Source: Lachnospiraceae bacterium UBA3386
GTDB lineage: Bacteria; Bacillota; Clostridia; Lachnospirales; Lachnospiraceae
Direction of reading: 5' to 3'
Length of the DNA: 10,773 nucleotides
Assembly (NCBI GenBank): GCA_002358875.1
Contig: DEPS01000015.1
Span: 1 to 10,773, forward strand
In this document: positions 3,884-10,773 of the stretch, piece by piece
Layout: the number at the start of each line of letters is the position of its first letter
How positions within the stretch are numbered: position 1 is the stretch's first letter
Position numbers and translations under genes: made by a program
Notes under the pieces: model-generated
Seen by the model: the letters and a program-made list of their open reading frames with translations, nothing else
Told to the model about the DNA's origin: nothing
Databases searched by the model: none

Positions 3884-4891
3884 TCAGCCCTCCGAAGGTG
3901 CTGCTTCAGGCATCAGGACTATATTCAAATTTGAATAATCATTCAGGCCGGTCATGTTAATGATGCCGCTTCTGCCCTTCAGATCCGGCAGAATCTGCTG
4001 GATTTTATACAGCTTTTCGTCGTAGCCGCTTCTGCCGAGCTGTACTTTGACATCTCCAAAGGTAACGGTCAGGCGGTTCTTCTCGTCCACGCTGATACGG
4101 TCCGCATCCTGGCGGATCCCGTACTTCTCCATTATCTTCATCAGCTCCAGAGAAATATCAAGCCCGTACTGGTTCTTCGCGAGAGCTCTGCTGCCTGTTT
4201 TTGAATGTGTGAGGACAACTCCCTGAATCTGCGTCGACTTTTCGACTTTCGTCTTTGATACTGTCTGGATCACACCTTCCTTTGAAACGTAAACATTCTT
4301 TCCTTTATAGAAAACGAATCCGTCCACCGGCTTCTCTTTTATGTTGACTCTTACGGTCGACGGGCTTGTGATGTCTACATCGATCCGGTCAATGAAAGGA
4401 ATGTCCTTCACTGTCCGGTTGTGATATTTCAGAGCCATGATAAAAGTATTCCTGCCCAGATATCCACCGGTGATAAAGGACTCTATCTGATCCTGACTGT
4501 ACATGTCGGTGCCGTATACAGTAGTCTTCTTCAGATTGAATGTCATGAGGACAAAAACAGCTGCAAGGACAAAGAGCACCGCAGCAGATGTCAGCAAAAA
4601 CCGCAGGCTCATCTTTTTGAAGATCCTGCTGAAGATGCCGGCTTCATACTCCGGCACAGCCTTGAAGCGGATCCTCTTTCCCTTGACGATCTCCTGTCCG
4701 CCGCCCGCAATGATTCCCTTTACGATCTCCTGCCCGCCGCTGACCATTTTTATTTTTCCGAAATCTACGGCAGCAGCTGCCGCGGTCTCCCGGACAGTAG
4801 AATACATGTCTGAGTACCTGCTTCCGTACATTCCCCTGACACGTGTCTGTCTGATATTCTTTTTCCCGGAGGAAATTCCTGTCTTTTTCAT
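3884..4891 (-). CDS. ftsQ: Cell division protein FtsQ/DivIB
   Basis: Single-pass membrane protein of 335 residues that links early and late divisome proteins and, with FtsB/DivIC and FtsL, controls septal synthesis by FtsW and its PBP. A basic, low-complexity cytoplasmic tail (1-94) is followed by one membrane segment (about 95-118). An extracellular POTRA-like domain starts at VYGTDMYSQDQIESFI (125-140), and a beta domain continues to about 325. Sequence conservation in this family is low, so the call rests on this architecture plus position between ftsW and ftsZ. ATG at 4891 is the first start after an in-frame stop; the upstream sequence GAAAAAGAAG is a weak ribosome binding site. The cytoplasmic tail contains a 12-residue tandem duplication (GGQEIVKG at 52-59 and 64-71). 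No murG lies upstream. Confidence 0.88.
   Translation of the reverse strand: MKKTGISSGKKNIRQTRVRGMYGSRYSDMYSTVRETAAAAAVDFGKIKMVSGGQEIVKGIIAGGGQEIVKGKRIRFKAVPEYEAGIFSRIFKKMSLRFLLTSAAVLFVLAAVFVLMTFNLKKTTVYGTDMYSQDQIESFITGGYLGRNTFIMALKYHNRTVKDIPFIDRIDVDITSPSTVRVNIKEKPVDGFVFYKGKNVYVSKEGVIQTVSKTKVEKSTQIQGVVLTHSKTGSRALAKNQYGLDISLELMKIMEKYGIRQDADRISVDEKNRLTVTFGDVKVQLGRSGYDEKLYKIQQILPDLKGRSGIINMTGLNDYSNLNIVLMPEAAPSEG
4679..4738 (-). repeat. 36-bp tandem duplication inside ftsQ
   Basis: Two near-identical copies, 36 bp apart, encode GGQEIVKG twice (residues 52-59 and 64-71) in the cytoplasmic tail. The DNA copies differ by only a few bases, which suggests a recent duplication. Because the unit is 12 codons, gain or loss of copies keeps the frame. 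Confidence 0.7.
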
Positions 4892-4952
4892 CTTCTTTTT
4901 CTTTTACCTGTATCTCCGTATTTTTTATCTCATGAACCGTCTGTGCAGATTT

Positions 4953-6134
4953 TTACGTTTTTTCCTCCTGGCGTATGGCCGTCGTCCTTGCAACGCTCAT
5001 GACCATTCCAATCTCGGCCAGAAGGAAAAACAGTGATGATCCTCCGTAACTGATAAAGGGCAGTGTCACGCCGGTATTGGGGACCGTATTGGTAACGACC
5101 GCAATATTTAAGAGAGCCTGAACCGCGACATGTGTGATCACGCCTGTAACGACCAGCGCTCCATACAGATCTACGGCGTTGCCCGCCACCAGAATGAATC
5201 TCCAGATCAGCAGGACGAACAGGACCATGATAGCCACCGCCCCGAAAATGCCGAGCTCTTCACAGATAATGGAGAAGATCATGTCGTTCTGTACCTCCGG
5301 GACGACGATTTTCTGCATGCTCTGCCCGAGCCCTTTTCCGAACAATCCGCCCGATCCGATCGCGTAAAGAGCCTGAAGCGTCTGGAATCCCGTATCTCCC
5401 GCATAGGACTGGGGATCAAGCCAGACAAGGACGCGCCCTCCTCGGAACCCCATCTCGCTCTGTCCTGCCATCCTGACGACATAGGCCACGACAGCGGCGC
5501 CGCCCGCCACTCCCATGACCGCCAGTACGATAAAACGCCTGTAGGAGGGACACGCGACAAAAAGCATGCCAAATGCGATCGCCAGGACTATCAGGGCGGA
5601 GCTCATGTTATTCGTGATCTTCAGGAGCATGACCGCAATGATCCCGGCAGGCACCATAGGGAGAAGGAATCCCCAGGCTTTCTGCAGGCGTCTTCGCCCG
5701 ATCACCTCTATCAGAAAAGCCGTCAGTATGATCACGGCGATCTTTGCCACTTCCGACGGCTGTATATTGATTCCTCCGAATTTCAGCCATCTCTTAGCCC
5801 CGTTGACTTCCTCTCCGTATCTTGTGATCAGGACGATCAGTCCGATCGAAATAAGGAGAGCCGGAAAAGACAGGTATCTCCACACTCTGTATGGAATGAA
5901 GGCGATCAATGTCATCAGTCCAAGGCCCAGGATGGTAAACAGGAGCTGCTTCCTGAGAAAATAAGCGGAATCACCATAATCTGTCACACCCACATATGAG
6001 CTTGTCGAATATAAAAGGATCAGACCAAACGACAGAAGGAACAGCACTATAAAAACCAGTTCATAATCAAAGACGGCAGCTTTTCCTTCCTGAAGGCTAT
6101 TATGGCCTGAAGGTTTGTTTTTTTTCTTTTTCAT
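4953..6134 (-). CDS. ftsW: SEDS family peptidoglycan glycosyltransferase FtsW
   Basis: Polytopic membrane enzyme of 393 residues that polymerises lipid II into glycan strands at the septum with a partner class B PBP. A basic tail (MKKKKNK) precedes about ten hydrophobic segments. SEDS hallmarks are NGAKRWLKFGGINIQPSEVA (111-130), PEVQNDMIFSIICEELG (279-295) with the likely catalytic Asp284, and VTNTVPNTGVTLPFISYGG (347-365). The usual acidic DLGT-like motif in the middle reads NNMSSA here (175-180). RodA shares the fold; the dcw position favours FtsW. The ATG follows an in-frame stop 9 nt upstream, so the start is fixed although no strong Shine-Dalgarno is seen. It is 59 bp after murD and 61 bp before ftsQ. 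Confidence 0.94.
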   Translation of the reverse strand: MKKKKNKPSGHNSLQEGKAAVFDYELVFIVLFLLSFGLILLYSTSSYVGVTDYGDSAYFLRKQLLFTILGLGLMTLIAFIPYRVWRYLSFPALLISIGLIVLITRYGEEVNGAKRWLKFGGINIQPSEVAKIAVIILTAFLIEVIGRRRLQKAWGFLLPMVPAGIIAVMLLKITNNMSSALIVLAIAFGMLFVACPSYRRFIVLAVMGVAGGAAVVAYVVRMAGQSEMGFRGGRVLVWLDPQSYAGDTGFQTLQALYAIGSGGLFGKGLGQSMQKIVVPEVQNDMIFSIICEELGIFGAVAIMVLFVLLIWRFILVAGNAVDLYGALVVTGVITHVAVQALLNIAVVTNTVPNTGVTLPFISYGGSSLFFLLAEIGMVMSVARTTAIRQEEKT

Positions 6135-6193
6135 AAACTTTTACTAATAAAGATTTCTCTGCCGATGTGGATCAGAAAACCATTTTTCTCCGG

Positions 6194-7642
6194 TCAGACG
6201 CTGTCAGGCAGTCCAAGGACGTATTCGCGGAATATATCCCCTCTCACCTCGTAATTGGGGAACATCCCCCAGCTGGCGCAGGCGGGAGAAAGAAGGACTG
6301 CATCCCCCTCCGAGGCAAGCTCGGTACAGCGCCTGAGGCATTCGTCGAAGGTTTCACAGAATTCGTAACTGGTAAAACCGTGTTTTTCTGCGCACGCGGC
6401 TATATCTTCCCTGGTCTGCCCGATAAGGACGAGCTTTTTCACTTTGTTGTCAAAAGCCTCGATCCACTCGTCGTAGCTGTTTTTCTTGTCGTATCCTCCT
6501 CCGATCAGGATCGTAGGGGCGGACATGGCCCGGATCCCCTGGATGGCTGCGTCCGGATTGGTGGCCTTGGAGTCGTTGTAGTATCTGACCCCCTTCTTCT
6601 TTGCTATAAATTCGATCCGGTGCGGAACAGGAGGAAAATCCTTTACGACGGAAATGATCAGATCCTCGGGCACACCTGCCGCTGCAGTAATGGCCATGGC
6701 CGCCATGATATTTTCGGCATTGCAGGTCCCGACCAGACGGGTCTGAGAGAAGTCCAGCAGGATCCTGGGCTCACCGCCCTTTCCGTCCGCACGGCAGATC
6801 ATATCTCCGTCAAGGAAAAAGCCTTCCTTAAGCTTTCTCTTTGAGGAAAACCAGACGACATGTGCCGGGCACAGATGCTCCCCGTATGGACGAAGGCAGG
6901 GGTCCTCATAGTTAAGGACGCATACTTCTTCCGGTGTCTGGTTTTTCGCGATCTTTTCCTTTATGGCGGCATAATTTTCCATGGTATAATGCCTGTTCAG
7001 ATGATCCGGAGTGATATTCAGGATCGCGCTGACTGCCGGATGGAAGGTATGTGCCGCCTCAAGCTGGAAGGAGCTGATCTCCCCCACTGTCACGGAATCC
7101 GGGGATGTATTCAGGGCCGCCTGAGCGTATGAAAAACCAATATTTCCGACTACAAAGGATCTGCTGAAGGGTCTTCCGGAAGTTGAAGCTCCTTTTTCCG
7201 CCGCAGCCTTCATGATCTCGCCGACAAGCGTCGTCGTAGTCGTCTTTCCGTTCGTTCCTGTGATGGCAAGGATCGTCCCCTTGTCGAAAAGGCTGCCCAG
7301 CTCAATCTCGGACAGTACAGGAACATCCGCCTCCTGCAGCTTTACGATAACAGGGGAATCAAGGGGAACCGCAGGGCTGGGGACTGCAAGGTCAAAGGAA
7401 GGTTCCGCTCCGCCCGGAAGCTCTCCGATTATTATTTCAATGTCATCCGCCTCTTTGCCGGCTGCAGCTGCGATCTTTTGCCGGATCTTTTCCTTATCCG
7501 CCCCTGGGTTCTGATCGAGGACGGTCACCCTTGCCCCCTCTTTGTGCAGAAGCCATGCCGCACCGATCCCGCTGAGTCCTGTTCCGATAACAAGTGCTTT
7601 CTTTTCGCGGAAATCAAATTTTCTCAAGTCAAAATATTTCAT
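6194..7642 (-). CDS. murD: UDP-N-acetylmuramoyl-L-alanine--D-glutamate ligase MurD
   Basis: Cytoplasmic ATP-dependent ligase adding D-glutamate to UDP-MurNAc-L-Ala, the second amino acid of the peptidoglycan stem; 482 residues, slightly longer than usual. The N-terminal Rossmann-like domain has GTGLSGIGAA (20-29). The central ATPase domain has the P-loop GTNGKTT (129-135), NITPDHLNRH (209-218) and Lys228 in YAAIK, which matches the carbamylated lysine of Mur ligases. The C-terminal domain has PHR (340-342), DSKATNPDA (357-365) and the MurD end signature LSPACASWGMFPNYEVRGD (451-469). Gene order mraY-murD-ftsW is standard. Extra length comes from charged stretches near 50-70 and 150-160. The Shine-Dalgarno is weak (GGGAG lies 13 nt before the ATG). 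Confidence 0.96.
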   Translation of the reverse strand: MKYFDLRKFDFREKKALVIGTGLSGIGAAWLLHKEGARVTVLDQNPGADKEKIRQKIAAAAGKEADDIEIIIGELPGGAEPSFDLAVPSPAVPLDSPVIVKLQEADVPVLSEIELGSLFDKGTILAITGTNGKTTTTTLVGEIMKAAAEKGASTSGRPFSRSFVVGNIGFSYAQAALNTSPDSVTVGEISSFQLEAAHTFHPAVSAILNITPDHLNRHYTMENYAAIKEKIAKNQTPEEVCVLNYEDPCLRPYGEHLCPAHVVWFSSKRKLKEGFFLDGDMICRADGKGGEPRILLDFSQTRLVGTCNAENIMAAMAITAAAGVPEDLIISVVKDFPPVPHRIEFIAKKKGVRYYNDSKATNPDAAIQGIRAMSAPTILIGGGYDKKNSYDEWIEAFDNKVKKLVLIGQTREDIAACAEKHGFTSYEFCETFDECLRRCTELASEGDAVLLSPACASWGMFPNYEVRGDIFREYVLGLPDSV

Positions 7643-7692
7643 GATCTCGTCTCTGCTCCCGGATTTTCCTAATTACAGTTTGTTTTTGCTCC

Positions 7693-8664
7693 TTACAGGG
7701 CAAGCAGCGCTGCCGCTCCGCATACGGCCGTCACGATCGTAAAGACCGCCACGACACGCACCTCGGACCATCCCCCGAGCTCAAAATGATGATGGATCGG
7801 GGCCATGCGGAAAAAGCGTTTTCCACCGGTCCTTCTGAACCAGGCTACCTGAATGATCACGGACACCACCTCGGCCAGATAGATCAGCCCGACGATGGGG
7901 ATAAACAGAGGGAGCTGGAGCATGTAGGCCATGCCCGTGACAAAGCCCCCCAGAGCCAGGGAGCCCGTGTCCCCCATAAAGACCTTCGCCGGATAAGCGT
8001 TATAGAGCAAAAACCCCATGAGCGCTCCGATCATAGCAGATCCCGCCATAATGATGCCGGATGCCGCAGCTGCAGCTGCGATGACGAAAAAGACCGCCAC
8101 GGCAATTGTGACGCAGCTGGCGAGTCCGTCCACACCGTCGGTGAAATTAGTGCCGTTTACTGTGGCGACCGCCACAAAGACCAGGGCCGGAATGCTTAAA
8201 ATACCCAGGTCCAGCATCTTTCCCGTCATAAAGGGGATCTTCATCGTAAGAGGCACATAATGGATTTTCTGTACATACCAGGCAAAACAGAGTGATACGA
8301 TGATCTGCATGATCATTTTCTGTTTAGGAAAAAGACCGTCCGACCTCTTTTTCACGACCTTGATGTAATCATCGATAAATCCGATCATCCCGAAACCGAT
8401 CGTCAGGATCAGGACAGGGATCGTCTGGGGACGCCCCTTAAAAGGAAGAAGACATCCTGCGGCAAGCCCGATCAGGATCATCAGTCCGCCCATGTTAGGC
8501 GTTCCGCTCTTTTTCAGATGACTCTGGGGGCCGTCACCGCGCTCAGTCTGTCCCGCCTTGAGTCTCCTCAGAAAGGGGATCAGTTTTTTCCCTGACAATG
8601 CACTGACCGCAAAGGCAGTCAGAAACGGCACGACCGCCGCCATAAAATCAACATCCACATGCAT
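7693..8664 (-). CDS. mraY: Phospho-N-acetylmuramoyl-pentapeptide transferase MraY
   Basis: Integral membrane enzyme of 323 residues that transfers phospho-MurNAc-pentapeptide from UDP to undecaprenyl phosphate, making lipid I. Family motifs are in order: SGTPNMGGL (53-61), FIDDYIK (96-102) with the Asp pair 98/99, NGTNFTDGVDGLA (170-182), YPAKVFMGDTGS (224-235) with catalytic Asp232, and MAPIHHHFE (287-295). About ten hydrophobic helices are visible and the length is normal. ATG at 8664 has AGAGG 8 nt upstream. The gene follows the PBP stop by only 11 bp, its ribosome binding site overlaps that stop, and murE/murF are not between them, so translational coupling to the PBP gene is likely. Confidence 0.97.
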   Translation of the reverse strand: MHVDVDFMAAVVPFLTAFAVSALSGKKLIPFLRRLKAGQTERGDGPQSHLKKSGTPNMGGLMILIGLAAGCLLPFKGRPQTIPVLILTIGFGMIGFIDDYIKVVKKRSDGLFPKQKMIMQIIVSLCFAWYVQKIHYVPLTMKIPFMTGKMLDLGILSIPALVFVAVATVNGTNFTDGVDGLASCVTIAVAVFFVIAAAAAASGIIMAGSAMIGALMGFLLYNAYPAKVFMGDTGSLALGGFVTGMAYMLQLPLFIPIVGLIYLAEVVSVIIQVAWFRRTGGKRFFRMAPIHHHFELGGWSEVRVVAVFTIVTAVCGAAALLAL

Positions 8665-8675
8665 ATTTCATACCT

Positions 8676-10745
8676 CTAAGGCTGCCCGTCCTCACCCTCC
8701 TTCGGGTAGATATTCGTATCATACAGCCCCTTTTGTTTGAGCTCCTCCTGTTCCATCCAGGAAAGAGACTCTGTCATATAGATATTCATATAGGGAAGGA
8801 CCTCTGAGAGAATATCCTTTGCTACCTCGCAGGCCCGGACCGCCTCATCCTGCCGCTTGTTGTTGATCCTGTCCAGGACCACGTAGATGACGATCTGAGG
8901 ATCGTCAGCGGGCGCAAAGCCCAAAAAGGAGACAACCCACTCGCCGTTTCCCCTGGGAAGAGTCTCGGCAGTTCCCGTTTTTCCGCCGATGCGATATCCG
9001 GCGGGACGGGCCAGAGCCCCTGTAGCGTGATCTCCTTCGACCGCCTGGATGCAGGCCTTCCGGATAAACTCGCTCGTCTCCTCCGAGACAGTTTTTTTTA
9101 GGATCCTTGGCTCGTTGGACTTCACTACAGAGCCCCCGGCGCTGGTGATCTTGTCCACGATATGGGGCTGATAGTAGTTGCCGCCATTGACCAGGGAACA
9201 GAAACCGGCTGCCATCTGGATCATGGTCACTTCAAAGTTCTGACCGAAGGAATTGGTCGCAAGATCGATGTCTGTCATGTCGTTGACATCATACAGAGAT
9301 TCGGCCGTCCTCGCTTCCCTTGCCAGATCGATGTTTGTCTTCAATCCGAAATTATAGACATTCTGAAATTTACAGAAGATCTCCGGGCCGATCTTTGCCG
9401 CCTCCTGCATGAGCGCGACGTTGCAGGAGCGCTCGATCGCCTCCGCGATATTAATGACACCGTCCCCTTCCAGGTGGGCGCAGGGAACCCAGGTCCCGTT
9501 TATATTGAGCTGGCCCTTACATTCATATTCATCCTTTTGGCTGATCTTTCCGGTATCCAGTCCCATGGCTGTCGTAAAGGGCTTTGCCGTGGAACCGGGC
9601 TCATAGTGAGTGCTGATGCAGAAATTATTCCACAGTGTAATCATGTATTTCGACTTTTCTTCATCAGTCAGGTTATCCGCTTCAGCCTGGGTAAGATAGC
9701 CCTTTGTCACAACTCCCTTTTCGTTGAGTTTTGGCATCCCGACCAGTGCCGCGGTATTAAAGGGGTCATTCAGATCAAATCCGGGTTCGCTCGCCATGGC
9801 GAGAATGCCCCCCGTATGCAGATCCATAACGATGCAGCCTGCATTGTTGAAACCGTTTCCCTTGTGCTTTTTGTTTTTATACTTCTCATTAAATGCCTTG
9901 AGGTGCTTTTCACAGATACTCTGTATATTCGCATCCATCGTCAGGACCAGGTTGTTGCCGTCCACGGGCTGGATCGTGGTCTGCTCCAGCTTAAGAGATT
10001 CATCGAGATAGCCGTATGTCCTTCCCTGAACCCCGTTCAGAGTATCGTTATAATACTCCTCCAGACCGAAGGCACCCTTATTTCCTGATCCGGAAAAGCC
10101 TATGACATCCGCAGCAAGTGTATTGCAGGGATAGGTACGAATATAATTATCCTCGAACCAGATCCCTTTAATATTGCTGTAGACAAGCTGTACAGCCTTC
10201 TTGGCCTCGTCAGGATCTTTTCCCTCTTTCTTCGCTTTTTCGACAGCTTTCTCCAGTAAGTCTGTTTCTGACGCGATGCCTTCTTTTACTTCCTTCTCAA
10301 ACTGACGCTTTTCCTGATAAGGCAGGTTCTTGCGCGCTATATAGTACTGTTCCTGCGGATTTTCCGTCACATAACGCCTGATCTTCTCCTTATCGACTCC
10401 CAGACGCTCTGCGGCATCAAGAGAAGGCTCCAAATATTCGGGTTCTCCGCTCATCTGCTTGGCGTCAATGATCACGTTGTAGACCAGCTGGCTGTCCGCC
10501 AGGACAGTACCCTTGCTGTCCGTTATGATCCCCCGTTTATAGGGGATCGTTTTATTGTCATAAGCCTGCTGGGAAAGCACCTGCATCGTGTAAGTGCGCC
10601 CGTTATCCCGCTGGATGAGGAACAGTCTCAGTGCCAGCACGAGAAACGCCGCTGCCACGATGACAAACAGTGCGATCAGGCGCTTCTGCATGCTGATCGT
10701 AAAGCGCTTCGGGCCCCTCTTTTTCTTTTTTCCGGCAGAAGGCAC
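8676..10745 (-). CDS. ftsI: Class B penicillin-binding protein (FtsI/PBP2B type transpeptidase)
   Basis: Membrane-anchored D,D-transpeptidase that cross-links septal peptidoglycan, expected to pair with FtsW; 689 residues as called. A very basic tail (KKKKRGPKR) and one membrane helix (about 22-45) are followed by the PBP dimerisation domain starting RGIITDSKGTVLA (71-83). The transpeptidase domain has STAK (385-388, nucleophile Ser385), SCN (440-442) and KTGTAE (589-594). A highly charged helical insert lies at 140-185. There is no C-terminal PASTA domain, unlike many SpoVD or PBP2x proteins, so a sporulation role is less likely but not excluded. The GTG at 10745 has no good ribosome binding site and the frame stays open to the right edge, so the true start may lie outside the window. 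mraY follows after 11 bp. Confidence 0.9.
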   Translation of the reverse strand: MPSAGKKKKRGPKRFTISMQKRLIALFVIVAAAFLVLALRLFLIQRDNGRTYTMQVLSQQAYDNKTIPYKRGIITDSKGTVLADSQLVYNVIIDAKQMSGEPEYLEPSLDAAERLGVDKEKIRRYVTENPQEQYYIARKNLPYQEKRQFEKEVKEGIASETDLLEKAVEKAKKEGKDPDEAKKAVQLVYSNIKGIWFEDNYIRTYPCNTLAADVIGFSGSGNKGAFGLEEYYNDTLNGVQGRTYGYLDESLKLEQTTIQPVDGNNLVLTMDANIQSICEKHLKAFNEKYKNKKHKGNGFNNAGCIVMDLHTGGILAMASEPGFDLNDPFNTAALVGMPKLNEKGVVTKGYLTQAEADNLTDEEKSKYMITLWNNFCISTHYEPGSTAKPFTTAMGLDTGKISQKDEYECKGQLNINGTWVPCAHLEGDGVINIAEAIERSCNVALMQEAAKIGPEIFCKFQNVYNFGLKTNIDLAREARTAESLYDVNDMTDIDLATNSFGQNFEVTMIQMAAGFCSLVNGGNYYQPHIVDKITSAGGSVVKSNEPRILKKTVSEETSEFIRKACIQAVEGDHATGALARPAGYRIGGKTGTAETLPRGNGEWVVSFLGFAPADDPQIVIYVVLDRINNKRQDEAVRACEVAKDILSEVLPYMNIYMTESLSWMEQEELKQKGLYDTNIYPKEGEDGQP

Positions 10746-10773
10746 CGTTTTTCCGGCTGAGCGCGCCCTCTCC

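Noticed and set aside
5130..5999. 289-codon open frame on the plus strand opposite ftsW, rich in Asp, His, Arg and Gln
   Set aside because: Its composition is the expected reverse-complement reading of hydrophobic membrane codons; no start signal is seen.
9162..10088. 308-codon open frame on the plus strand opposite the PBP gene
   Set aside because: It is antisense to the conserved transpeptidase domain, with no ribosome binding site or known motif.
10746..10773. Start of the PBP gene at GTG 10745 taken as certain
   Set aside because: The frame continues open to the window edge and the GTG lacks a clear ribosome binding site, so the start is left undecided.

Overview
The window joins two different kinds of DNA. 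From about 2.4 kb to the right edge it is a chromosomal division and cell wall (dcw) cluster on the minus strand. Positions 1 to about 2.27 kb look like the end of an integrated mobile element abutting a tRNA gene. The gene order, the FtsZ sequence (start MLEIK, C-terminal tail EIPSFLRTKR) and the absence of ftsA point to a Clostridia-type Firmicute, most likely near Lachnospiraceae. That placement comes from memory of family features, not from a search.

Division cluster, in transcription order (right to left): a class B penicillin-binding protein (ftsI-like, possibly starting beyond the right edge), mraY, murD, ftsW, ftsQ/divIB and ftsZ. MraY makes lipid I on the membrane. MurD adds D-glutamate to the precursor in the cytoplasm. 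FtsW polymerises lipid II at the septum and the PBP cross-links it. FtsQ scaffolds the divisome and FtsZ forms the ring. murE and murF are not between the PBP and mraY, and murG is not between ftsW and ftsQ, so lipid II synthesis needs genes elsewhere. A strong hairpin terminator lies between ftsQ and ftsZ, and ftsZ has its own promoter, a strong Shine-Dalgarno and a probable GTG start.

Boundary: downstream of ftsZ on the same strand is a tRNA-Ala with anticodon CGC. Past its 3' end is a 14-bp two-way terminator shared with a convergent tyrosine integrase gene. This is the usual arrangement of an island inserted at a tRNA 3' end. A perfect 12-bp tandem repeat just after the integrase stop is a candidate integrase arm-binding site.

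Left arm (1-997): the end of an unidentified reading frame, a 47-residue very acidic small protein, then about 750 bp without a convincing gene but rich in structure. It holds two copies of a perfect 15-bp palindrome with similar flanks, an 11-bp-phased array of CAACTT units, three GTGCG units in an AT-rich tract, and a near-consensus promoter followed about 70 nt later by an intrinsic terminator (a possible small RNA or attenuator). Next to the integrase is a leader with two mutually exclusive hairpins, one of which would hide the integrase ribosome binding site. This leader and the repeat region are the least explained parts of the window.
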